Shown piece by piece: positions 11,598 to 22,168 of a stretch of 64,000 bases of DNA. Source of the stretch: Chamaecyparis obtusa (lineage: Eukaryota; Streptophyta; Pinopsida; Cupressales; Cupressaceae); contig BSBK01001576.1 of assembly GCA_027943335.1 (NCBI GenBank), positions 211,001 through 275,000 of the forward strand, given 5' to 3'. The notes under the pieces are model-generated. The model made no database searches, was not told the DNA's origin, and was given only the letters and a program-made list of their open reading frames with translations. A program made the position numbers and the translations under genes. The first letter of the stretch is position 1. Each line of letters opens with the position of its first letter.

Positions 11598-13170
11598 GAG
11601 CTTTACTACTTCTAGTCCTACTTATAACATTCTGGTTAGAAGAAGTCATAGACTCATGGGTGCCTTTGATCCTGAATCTTCCTCTCCTTTCCTTAGGATC
11701 CCAGATGATAATTTGATTCTTCATGATTCCAATCCTATTTTGGAGAAAAACTCTTGTCACTCATCTCATGATGAGGATGATGCTTTAAGAGTTCCTACTG
11801 AACAAGTTCAAAAATTTCAACTGAACTTGATAAAATGGGTAATTGGCTTATTCAAGAAAACCATAATCAAGATTCTATTCAAGCTATAGAGGCTCTTAAG
11901 AAAGTTCTTTGTGATAGTGATCAAGGTGTTAATCTTCTTCATGGTATTACTCACCTCATGCATTCAAATGTTAAAAATTTAGCTCAAGAAGCTCAAGACT
12001 TAGGGTTGATTCCTCCTATCGCTAGTGTAGAACCTTCTTCTAATCCTTTACCAAGTATTCCTACCTATACTCCTTCTTTGTTGACTATGACGGTTCCCTC
12101 GGTTCCTATGAGTGTTCCTCTTGTGTCCCTTTCTACATCACAACCTTCCTATCATAATGTTCCTTTTACTTATTCCAATCTTCTTCCAACTATAGTTCCT
12201 AGTGTTCCTCCAGTTGTATCTTCCATTCCTACAACTTCTTACACTTTACCTAGTGTTTCTAATGTTTCTATTCCTTCTATTTCCTCTAATGATTCAACAA
12301 TCATCGGTTTGGCTCAAACTATGTCATCCTTACAACAACAACTTTCTTCCTTAACTCAAAACAAGTTTAGTATTCCTAGATGTGACATGGGAAGTCCTTT
12401 GTCCCTAGATATCATTTGTACTCCCATTCCTCAGCAAGTTGATAGGCCTCATCTTGAGAATTACAATGGAAAAGAAGATCTTTGTTCATCATGTTAAAAC
12501 ATTTCAAAGCCTTTGTAGTGATTATGCTCATGACCATAGGATTTTAGCCAAACTGTTTGCTAGAACTTTTCATGACAAGGCCTTACTATGTCAAGATAAA
12601 CAAACAAGCGAATGCAGTTGCTGATCAAGTTGTTGTTGCATCTCACAATGCCACTTTTGCATCCACTTCTTTTTGATTAAATCATACATTTACTCCTCTT
12701 TCTGAATCTTTACATTCTGTTATGAATAGGTTATTTATTGCTATTATGATTACTTTACCTCCTATTCGACCTTTTTTTCCTGCTACGGTTGCATCTAAAT
12801 CTTTTGATCCTAAATATTTTTGTCAATATCATCACTAGAATGGTCATGATACTGAGAAGTGTTATTCTTTAAAACATAAGGTTCAAGGCTTAATTGATTC
12901 TAATGCCTTATCTATTGATAATCTTGATGGTAGTGGGAACAAATCTATCTCTCCTCCTAATCAAAACCTTCAAATCTATATGAATCCTTTACTTACACAT
13001 GATACTAATACCATTACTCAGCCATCTTCTATGGAGATTGTGTATGATTCAAAGATGGATGATCTCAATCATGTTGGTCAAAATATATCTCCACCTCAAC
13101 CTCAACCTCAGCTTCAACCTCAAGTTCAATCTCAACTTCAACCAAAACCTAAGCCTAAATTGAAAACTTA
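11598..13170 (+). pseudogene. Gag-like protein of element 1, frameshifted
   Basis: The frame opens with FMSFTTSSPTYNILVRRSHR (from 11595), shifts near 11830 and runs through a Ser/Pro/Thr-rich segment (MTVPSVPMSVPLVSLSTSQP) to PHLENYNGKED near 12475, a phrase typical of Gag just before its core. It shifts again into HVKTFQSLCSDYAHDH. Near 12820 CQYHH-NGHDTEKC resembles the Cys/His finger of Tat-type Gags, with one stop inside it. The end is a Gln/Pro repeat (PQPQPQLQPQVQSQLQPKPK). The core looks shortened relative to complete Ty3/gypsy Gags. It would form the particle that packages the RNA. Confidence 0.65.
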
Positions 13171-13216
13171 ACCTAAACCTCGACAAAAACCTAAGAATAA
13201 AAGATCTCAAGAAATT

Positions 13217-13625
13217 TTGATTACCTTTGATGATTCTAAGACTATTAAAGCTCTTGATGGTCCCCTTTACATTTATGCTAGGATTTCTCAGAAACCTACT
13301 CGTGGTTGTCTTGTTGATCCTACATCCTTAGTCAATGTTATTACTGAAGAAAATATTTTTATGAAAATCTTGCAATGTGATTATTATGATACATCAGATG
13401 TGTGGATTGGGACTTGTAATGGTTTTCTTTATCCATCATTTGATTATATTAATTTTCTGGTTGAACTTTGTGGAAAAATTGTGAACACTACCTTTGTTGT
13501 TGTTTCTACTTCTGATTAATTTCAAGTTAAGGTTGGTTTTCCATGGTTAAATGCCATGCATGTTTTTTGCTTCACCTATCCATAAATGTCTTAAATTTTT
13601 TCATGATGAAGAAGTGAAGATGGTT
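13217..13625 (+). pseudogene. Aspartic-protease-like region of element 1
   Basis: GCLVDPTSLVNVITEE (about 13304-13350) fits the active-site loop of Ty3/gypsy proteases, usually V(D/N)(P/T)GS..N(I/V), with DPTS instead of a canonical D-S/T-G. After a stop near 13517 the frame continues KVGFPWLNAMH, a match to the conserved GRPWLHA block at the protease end, then shifts into SPIHKCLKF. It would cleave Gag; the altered active site and frame breaks make activity unlikely. Confidence 0.6.
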
Positions 13626-14399
13626 AATCATAGTTTATATCAACCTTCTAGGCCCAAAGATTGTGTTATTCTTGATTTCTTTTGGCCTTCATTACCTAAT
13701 GCATGTCCTCCTCGACCTAATAATCTTTTCCATTCATATCAAGCCTATAAGCATTGTAAGATTCTCAAATTAAGTGTACCTCCTATGGATCTTAGTCGTG
13801 GTATTTTTCCTACACCTTCCATACCTCCTTTATCTATAGCTTCTAGTTTGGTTAATCAAGCTCCTAATGTTGCTTGTCAATCTACTGAGAATCCTATTGA
13901 TCTTCCTAAAGAACCTGTGAAGGATCTTGTGGTTGTTCCTCCTCATTCTCAACCTATTTCGAGTAAAGAAAAGTGTAATCAATCTGCTAATGAACATCGT
14001 AAAAAGTTTCATGCTCAAGATAAAGCTCGTAATTCTTCTCTTCAAAGATCTCTACCTTCTTCGGATAAACCTATGCATGATGTGTTAGAAGAAGTTATTA
14101 CTAATAATGATGTTAAGATGCATGATTATGATGATTCTATTCATTTCTTAGATTCTATTTTGATTAATTTGGATGAAGAAGATACTCTTGATGATACTGA
14201 TGATGTTAATGATGAATATGAGACTATTGACATTGACATTGATTTACCTAATATGATTTCATCACAATTGACTATTACATCTAGTGTTGAACATTGTGAT
14301 TCTCAAGAGGATCCTTGTTTAGAACTGGCTATCATTCCTACTGTGTTGGATATAGTCCCTCTTGCGAGTTACCCACCTTCCCTAAATGATATACAATGA
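13626..14399 (+). CDS. Unidentified acidic C-terminal ORF of element 1
   Basis: The open frame continues from the protease end (13551-14399, 282 codons in all) with no stop. It is Pro/Ser-rich first and Asp-rich later (LDEEDTLDDTDDVNDEYETI). I recognise no domain. In complete relatives the RT would follow in this position, but none does. It may be a linker that stayed open after pol was lost. Confidence 0.45.
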   Translation, partial: NHSLYQPSRPKDCVILDFFWPSLPNACPPRPNNLFHSYQAYKHCKILKLSVPPMDLSRGIFPTPSIPPLSIASSLVNQAPNVACQSTENPIDLPKEPVKDLVVVPPHSQPISSKEKCNQSANEHRKKFHAQDKARNSSLQRSLPSSDKPMHDVLEEVITNNDVKMHDYDDSIHFLDSILINLDEEDTLDDTDDVNDEYETIDIDIDLPNMISSQLTITSSVEHCDSQEDPCLELAIIPTVLDIVPLASYPPSLNDIQ

Positions 14400-15537
14400 G
14401 ATGGGGAGCGTAGGTGGCATGCTTGATTGGCTTGTCCTTTATGGTAGCCTTTGTTGTGTGTTTTCCTATTGTACTATGCTTCTCCCATGATGTGTTTGCT
14501 AAATGTTGTTAGATTCTTTTATATGACCCTTGTTACTCATTTGGTGCAAGGTGATAAAGGAATCAAACCTATTGTACAATTCCTCTATATTTATCTCTAT
14601 TCTTCTATATGTGGTTTCATGTTATGTTGTAATTGTGCTATTATTCGTAAATGTTTTCTTGTGTAATCTACTTAGATTTGAGACGTGGTAGCACTAATTA
14701 TTTTTGGTCTCCATGTCATGGTTTGAAAAGATTCTTCTTTGTATTCCTTATGTGATCTTTCCTCCTTTGTGATCGTAGTTATCCTTTCTTTGGGGAATGA
14801 TGTCAATTCATTTGCAATAATATCATATATATATATATTATCTTATGATCATACTAACTGCATGATAGGTAGATCCCTTCTATGTTCTCTGTATGTTTAT
14901 GTGATATTTCCCTTGACTTGTCTTCGTCTGGGGGCATCTTGTAGTGGAAAAGTAATCATTGGAGTTGTTTATGTTTCTGTTAATGCCATTGCTCCTGTTA
15001 AAGTGTTAGCAATGACTTTAATGTGGGGACATACAGTCTGCTCACTTATTGTACATGCGCACTTTGATACACATATATTATTTTTCAAGATACCTTTTCT
15101 CCCTTTTTGGATTAGTGACTAATCCTTAAAGCATGGATTTATATTTTAGGATCTCTTGATCCTACCAATTTCAAATTTTTGATCCCTTAAGGGTGGAGGT
15201 GTCCTTAAGACTGGATCTCTTTTGCTTTTGGTTTTATTCTTATGAAATAGAATATTCCTAAGGGTGAATCCTTGATGAGTTGACTAGTGAGTAGCCACAT
15301 TCACTAGGTGGTTCAATTCCATCTTTCCAGTTGCGTCGTTTCCTTGTGTGGTTCACAATGGGACATAAGTTCTCATTGGGTGAGATAGTCTCTCTCTCTC
15401 TCTCATTGTGATCTTGGAGTTGATGAAGAATTGAGTTCTCAGGGGCTTGAGGTTTCCTTTTTTCCTTTGATTACGATAAGATTATCTTTTCATTTTGATC
15501 TCCTTTACCAAGAGTTTGCATCGAGTCCATACTCTTG
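14400..15537 (+). other. 3' non-coding interior of element 1
   Basis: Only short open frames are present; none resembles RT, RNase H or integrase. A (TC)n tract lies at about 15388-15403. The stretch ends at the purine-rich tract. Confidence 0.6.
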
Positions 15538-15554
15538 CTAAAGTGGGGGCTTAA
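15538..15554 (+). promoter_or_regulatory. Polypurine tract of element 1
   Basis: CTAAAGTGGGGGCTTAA lies directly upstream of the right LTR, the usual place for the plus-strand primer of reverse transcription. Confidence 0.75.
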
Positions 15555-17107
15555 TGTATCATCTTAAAATGGAAGCACTTCCATGTTAAGAGAGTTTATT
15601 CCTCTAAGTGAGTGGTCTGGGGTCATGTTAAGCACCTTGATCAGGTCTTTTCATGTATCTAGCTTTCTCCCCCCATTTTGCTTCTCTCTCCATGTGTTTT
15701 CACTATCTTTCTGCATTTCCTAGCATTCTGGATTGAGGTCCTGAGGTTTTTGACCTCAAGCTCAAAGATGACCTTGAGGGTCAAAGATGACCTAGACCCT
15801 TACCTAGGTCAGGGATGACCTTGACCCTAACCTAGGGTAGGGTCTACCTCATCCTTGACCCAGGGTTCAAATTTCAAAGTTCCATGATTTTCGGATGTCG
15901 GGTTTTGGAAAGATTTATTTTCTCGCTTCTAGGTCGACCATTTCAGGTTTCAGAGTGGTAAATCTTTAAATTGCATTTAATGCGGGTCCATTTCTAGGGG
16001 TTAAGGTTAATTGGGATTTAATTATTCAATGTCGGCCTTCTCTAGAGGTTTGTGCCCTAGATCACTATAAAAGGAAGCCTTCCTCTCTCATTTTCACATC
16101 CATCTTTCACATCACTTTTTGCAATCAAGCATCCATTATCAAGTAATCTCTCAAGTGCAAGCAAGCAAGAAGGAGAAGGAAAGAAAGAAAGCATTCATTT
16201 ATCTTCAATCCTAGCATTCAAGTGTTCAAGCATTCATCAAGGAGATCCATTGTTAGCCATTGAATGATTCAGTCTCTTTGGAGCCCCCTTGAAGATTTCT
16301 TCATCCACATTCATCCAAGCCTCCTTATATGAAAAGATTCATTCAAGATTGGTGTTGAAGATCAAATTCCATTGATTTGAGATATCCTACATTCATTTAT
16401 ACATACATTTGGAGCATCCCTACTTGTGGATTCAAGGATTCGAATCCTCCATAAGGACTTGAACAGAAGCAAGGTGAATTGTATCATTTACTTTGTTTAT
16501 GCACATTACAATTTCAATTCAATTTCAAGGTTAATTTCTAAATTGGGGTTTGACCAAGGCAAACCCCCCATTCAAACTAAAAAACCCTCTTTTTCTTGCA
16601 GGTACAGGTGCAGGACTGTGGATTTGAGCTTGGATTGGATACCCTTTTCGGTGAACTTCTGAGATCTACGAACAAAATCAAAGATGACTTCAGAATTTGG
16701 AAGTAGTCTTTCCCCTTTTATCGGGGTCAAAGGCTACTTGTTACCAGAAAGACAAAAGTTTTCTAGGTTTTCTCCTCCTTAGCATTTCCAGTTCGGAACA
16801 AGTTCTAGAATTGCCCGAAACTATACACAGACATCAGAAATCAGCATTTTCTAGATCTGCCCTATTTTGAGGTTAGTATGTGTCTTTCACTTATTTCAGA
16901 TTTCAAGCATATACTCTTCATAGAGAAATATAAGGTTTCCTCCTTCATTCATATTCTCCATAGATTGATTCTTTTGTGTATTGACCTTTTGGTTGATCAA
17001 TTTGGATCTCTCCTTTGGGAATTTGGATTTACAAGTATATCTCATATTTTCCCTTTTCATATCATACTATTCATTTTGGCACCCATACTACTATTTTACC
17101 CTATTCA
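15555..17107 (+). repeat. Right LTR of element 1 (1,553 bp)
   Basis: Pairs with 9818-11359. It ends ACCCTATTCA and is followed by the second GTTTA (17108-17112). The two LTRs differ by dispersed substitutions and a 19-bp duplication near 15772, so the insertion is not recent. Confidence 0.9.
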
Positions 17108-17112
17108 GTTTA

Positions 17113-17576
17113 TCACCTTCACATTTATCTTGTTTTCTTTTAGTCATGTTAAATTATCCCATAAAGATCCATTTGGCATCAGGTAAGTTGTTTGATAACT
17201 AGTCCCAAAGATTAGCTCTTTCTCTATAGTCATATGATGCATATATGTTACAGATTCCCACTTCTTGATTCTTATCTTTGAATTTCCCCTAGATTACCCT
17301 TTGGCAAGGAGAAGTGCCTTTAGAAGTCATCTTATCAGCCCAATTATTTCCTATTAACATAGAAACTCCTCCTTTGCCTCTATTATGTTCTGAGTATATA
17401 CAAGTGGCTTTGTTCCAAATGAATTTGAGAGTGTTGTGAGCATGATATCTAGTGACCTTGATATCTTGAAGACAGATAACATATTTTTAATGAATCTTGT
17501 TACACCAATTTTTGACAATGTACTTTCTATTAGGCATTTCCAGACCCCTAACATTCCAGCTATGTATGTTAATCAT
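17113..17576 (-). pseudogene. LINE ORF2, start and endonuclease domain
   Basis: On the minus strand an ATG at 17576 starts MINIHSWNVRGLEMPNRK, the classic opening of a plant LINE endonuclease (NxxSWNVRGL). It overlaps the last codons of ORF1 by 8 bases. The metal-binding region reads ICLQDIKV where LQET is usual, so the catalytic Glu appears as Asp. One stop lies near 17492. The frame runs into the element 1 insertion and resumes at 9812 (EWKGNEFFFW). Confidence 0.82.
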
Positions 17577-18248
17577 CATAAAGATTTGGGTGTATTTTTA
17601 TTCTTGCATAGTCTGTTAAAGCATTCTGGAAGCTCTTTGCTTTTAATTTTGTTATTTTCTCATTATTTCTTATACTGCTGCTTCTTTCATAAGTTTTCCT
17701 TTTTTCCTTTTTAGAGACCACTTCTACAAACCCATCTTCGTCCTCTCCTTGTTCACTATTTATGGACAAGGAAAGACTGTCAGCAATGCAAATAGTGTCT
17801 TTTTTTATGAGGTTCTGATCATTATTTCCATCTCCACATTCTTCTTGTAATATATCGGGAGGTATACTATCAGTGCAGGTCATAACTTGTTCAACCAAAT
17901 GTTGTTCTATCCCTTTTAGAGTATTTTTATTTTTGATTTTGGAGAGGGATATTTTTTGGGCATTTTGACAGGGAGCATTGTCTTGATTGACCTTCTCTCT
18001 AGGTACATGAATGTACTGGGGGTGACAAGAAAAAGGGTTTTGTAAATCCTTATTCTGAGCAACAGCGTGGATTTTGAATTCATCCTCAAAGATAGGGTTA
18101 GACAAAGATACAAATTTGTCCAGAGGAGTGTCAAGGGTTTCCATTACACTATTATTGTTACCACTGTGGTATTAATAACTTGATTTTTGTTAATATTACT
18201 TTCTTCATTTCCCTTGATAGGGCTTCTAGTTAGGTTATTACTCCTAAT
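17569..18248 (-). pseudogene. LINE ORF1, C-terminal part
   Basis: An open frame of 191 codons (18144-17569) starting METLDTPLDKFVSLSN and ending with a Lys-rich, EDEDGFVEVVSKKEKRK-type segment, typical of the C-terminus of plant LINE ORF1 proteins just before ORF2. The upstream part lies beyond the element 2 insertion, at 29517-30528. ORF1 proteins bind the LINE RNA. Ends at TAA 17571-17569, overlapping the ORF2 start. Confidence 0.75.
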
Positions 18249-19535
18249 TGTAATACCTCAAAAATGGGCTATAAGTTCATTAACCTCCTATATCGACATA
18301 TCGAACGAAATCAACATCAAAGTCCTAACCTAAGGCACATCTGAACATCATCAAATCCTAATTGATTATCCTAAATTTTGCATCGGAGAAAATTCCTAGT
18401 AATATTCCTAGTTATCTTAATTATCTTTAATTTTATAATTATTTGGTGATAAATCATATTTATCCTAAAGTTTGATTAATTGAATATTCTCAATATTTAA
18501 TTAATTAGATTTAATTTGGCCACTTAATTGTTTAATTGAATTTAATTCCATTATTCCTAATTATGATATTTAATTTTGACAATAAATCCACAATCTTACA
18601 AATAATTGATTAAATATTTTATTTAATTAATTAAATCATTTCTGTCAATTTTTAATATTGTAATTTTGAATAAAAGTTTGATTAAATGATTGATTAACCC
18701 ATAAATCAATTATTTTATTTTTCAAAAATCAGTTAAGTTGAGAATAAATCACTTTATTTATTTATTAATTCATAATTATCCATGTGCACAATCAAAGAGT
18801 AGTTAAACTCCAAATCAGAAAATCAATGCAAGTTATTGACTTTTTGGAACTCAACATCATTTTTGAGTTTTAAAGTTGATCTAAACTTCTAATTTGAGTT
18901 AAAAAGCTATTTTTGGATGATTTGCATGTTTTTGTGAATTAAATTATCTTTATTTTCAGATAACTCAAAAATCAAGTTGAGTTTATTTGAGTGATTTATG
19001 GCTTTCTTTCATGCATCCTCAAAGCCCTGGATTTCTATAAAATCAAGGCTTTAGCTCTTCACAAATCATCTCTCAAATCTACAAGAATTTGCATAATCAC
19101 GCTGAAAAATTGCTATCTGGAGAATCAAAGCTTATTGTGAATCAAGGCTATTGTGAGATCAATTTGGTTTTTACATTTATTTAGATTCATTTTTATATCA
19201 TTGTTAGATTAACTGCATATCAATTTCATATCAATTCATTCTAGATTAGATTCATATCAAGTTTTCATCATATAATTGCATAGAAAATATCAAAAAATAT
19301 AGATTAATTGCATTCATATTTCATATCAGTTTTGCATTCAAATCCTTCATTTAGGTGTCGTTAAGGTCACTAATCTCGATAACAATTTGAGAACATCATA
19401 CTCACACCTATTAAAAGATAATAAATCGCCTGGTTAGTTTAGCTTTCAATTCATTGCACGATTTCATTTTTGCTAACCTCTAATGTTTTACTAAAGTGTT
19501 GTGTCTATAGATCAGGTACAATTTTCACACACACA
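18249..19535 (+). repeat. Left LTR of element 2 (1,287 bp)
   Basis: Begins TGTAATACCTCAAAAATGGG and ends TTTTCACACACACA. By-eye alignment with the right LTR gives about 35 differences, roughly 97% identity. It is AT-rich with many TTAATTAA-type words. TTTCTATAAAATCAAGGC near 19031 is a possible TATA box. Confidence 0.93.
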
Positions 19536-19538
19536 TTT

Positions 19539-19556
19539 TTGGCACCCACCGTGGGG
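19539..19556 (+). promoter_or_regulatory. Putative primer-binding site of element 2
   Basis: TGGCACCCACCGTGGGGC lies 3 bases after the left LTR. The form resembles binding sites described for Tat-group elements; the tRNA was not assigned. Confidence 0.65.
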
Positions 19557-22168
19557 CAACCCACCTTTACATGCTAGTTTTAATTTTTTTGGGGAGCTAA
19601 ACCTTTAAAGTTTCAAAGATTTAATTTTATCTCCCAAACTGCTAGGAGTTTTGCTCTAAAATTTGTTTTTCAAGTTAGACACATATCAGAAAAGCTACAA
19701 TAAAAAATTTAGAATTTTCTGAGATGTTTTGAATTTTTAATAAATTTTTCTTGAAATTTTGGAAAAAATCAATATCTGACGCAAATCAGCATATTTTTTA
19801 GAATTTTTTATATTTTCAGAAAGCTCTTTAAATTCTACAAGGGGCCATTATTTATATTTTAAATTTGGACACAATATAGTAGCTCAAATAGTCAATTTAC
19901 AAAAATTAGTCTATTTTGGTAAAACGGGTCTCTAGGGCACAAATGAAGAGATTTTTAAAAAAATTTTACATTTTTGGAAAGCTCTCTATTTTTTAGTAGG
20001 GGTCTCTATTCTGAATTTCTATTTTTGTGGCCAAAATCATATCAAAAAAATCATATCTTGTTGACTAGGTCAAATGTAGCAAAAAAAAAATAAAAATTTG
20101 TGATGGGTATGCACTTATTTTTTTACATGGTTCAATAAATGATATGAGTTGTCATTTGGGTTAATTTTTGGTTATTATTACTGATAATAATTGATTTTTA
20201 GAGCTAACCCTAGGGTTTTCATAAGTTGAAGATATGTTGCATATCTTGTTTGCTTGTTTGCTTATTTTCTTATCGGAGAGTTTGTTGCTTGCTTGCGCGG
20301 GATTGCTTAACAAAGATAAAAATAAAGTAAATATCTACTAAGTGCATCATGAGGATCTTAGGTATTCTACTTGTTTTGATAATATTTTGATTTGGACTTA
20401 AAATAAATCTCTCGTGTGTCTAGCTTGAGTGCTTCTTTTCATGCTTTTGTTTTACACACTTGCATAATTGATACTAGGTTGTGACACCTTAGGTATTCAT
20501 TTAAGCAGTCTTAGATACTTGTGATTGATCTAGATTTCTATCTTGGGTTATTGGACTCGCTAATCCATTGGCCCCTCATTCCACCCCGTGGTTGCAATCT
20601 TAGCACCATAAAGGGGAGGGGTCTAGAGGATAGAAGCGTTAATTGTTCCACCAGGCAACCCTTTTGTGCTTTTCAGAACTCACTTGTTTTCTAAGTTGTG
20701 GACTCATTTTTAGCTTGTGTGAGGGGTTAATTGTTCCACCTTGTGGGCTCACCTCATATTCTCTTTAAGTGTTAAGTGTTCCTCTTTCTGCTTTTGGGTA
20801 CTTTCAGTAGATTTACTTTCAAAAATATATCTGTGCTCACATAGTAATTAGGCCCTATGAACACTATTTGTGATTCTTGAGAGATTGGATTCCTAGTGAA
20901 ATCCTTCTTGATGATGGAATTCTTGTAGGTAGGGAGGATACTTAGTGCGTTTCACATTCTACTCGATTAGTGCATCTTCTCTTATTGATCGATACATTCT
21001 CTCTCCGGAGAGGTTGATAGATCACGTGGGGTTGACATCATAGGCCTTGGTGAAACAAACTTTATCTTAGTGTGTCAGATTAATCTGCTTGCCTTGTTTG
21101 GGTTAAAAGTGAAGAGGCGTCAAAACCTTGGATCTAGAGCCAAGTCCCCTTAAGGTATCATACTGTGAGTCACCTTTAGAGAGGGTTAACCTTAGCAGAC
21201 GATCCCTTCATAGGGAAAACTGCGTTGACGTAACCTCAAGTGGTAATAGCCATTTCAGACATGGTAGTAACAATTGCTATATAAATGTCCTTGTGGAAGA
21301 AATCTTCACAGGTGTGGTTCATTGTTGGGTTGTCAGATCTCCCTAGCAGCTCCTGATTGATTAAATTCTCAGACTGTGTCAAAACCCTGGTGCGCTAGGA
21401 TTGGAGTTCACCCCTTTGGATCATAAAAGTTGTAGAGTCAAACCATTACTAAAAACCCTAGAGAGGCCAAATTTTCCTTTTTAGGAATATGTGCGTTATT
21501 GCAAAACTTTTTGGAACATACACAATTAGCGCTTCTGAGGATTAGAATGAATAAAATCACTTGATTGTTCATGCGCAAGGTTTCTTTTTCTCTTGTTCAT
21601 TATTTTCAAACATGCTTGAAATCACTTGCTTGCTATTTTGCATGCTTGTTTATCAATCTGGTTACTGAAAACAGACAAATCTATTACAATCCTCAAATTT
21701 GGACATTAAGATTTGCAAACAATCCGAATCTAAAAACTCAAAATTTGCAAAATCTGAAGTAAAATTCTTTTCTAGAGTCAAAAGTCATCTCAGGAGGTCA
21801 GAAAGTCATATGAGTTTCTATCAAGTGTTGTTTCATTACTGCCCATCTATCGTATGGTAAAGAACCAAGTGTCATACGAGTCTTTCTGCCAGTCAAATTC
21901 AAAAAGTCAAATCCTGCTAGCAACTGTCGTATGAGCTTTTCAACTGTCATTTCATAGCATACCCACTGTTGTACGAGATTTTCAACTGTCGTTTCATAGC
22001 ATACCCACTGTCGTGTGAGTCTGCAGAGTGTCATTTGGGAAAATTTTGAAAAGTTGTCAGAAAATTGTCAGAATTGCTAGATACCCAGCTTTTTCAGCCT
22101 AGTTCCATAATTTGTCAAACAAATTACTATGTCAGGAATAGAGTAGTAGCTATTGAGAATCAGTACAC
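19557..22168 (+). other. Long 5' untranslated interior of element 2
   Basis: No coding region of note in 2.6 kb. At 21938-22020 a unit of about 39 bases (TTTCAACTGTCGTTTCATAG followed by CATACCCACTGTCGTA) is repeated twice, with diverged partial copies back to about 21800. A long leader with short repeats is common in large Tat-type elements. Confidence 0.6.

Larger units (their letters stand above)
9818..17107 (+). mobile_element. LTR element 1: non-autonomous gag-protease LTR retrotransposon
   Basis: Complete insertion of 7.29 kb with two LTRs (9818-11359, 15555-17107), TG...CA ends, a 5-bp target duplication, a primer-binding-site-like sequence after the left LTR and a purine-rich tract before the right LTR. 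The 4.2-kb interior encodes only a Gag with a zinc-finger motif and a protease-like region. No reverse transcriptase, RNase H or integrase motif could be found in any frame, so it resembles the TR-GAG class of gag-only elements and would depend on a partner element. Gag and protease style suggests Ty3/gypsy ancestry. It sits in the LINE ORF2. Confidence 0.88.

Noticed and set aside
14451..15122. Cys/Phe/Leu-rich ORFs in the 3' part of element 1
   Set aside because: Hydrophobic composition could suggest an env-like or membrane protein, but the frames are short, broken and without a signal peptide plus ordered segments; T-rich DNA gives such frames by chance.
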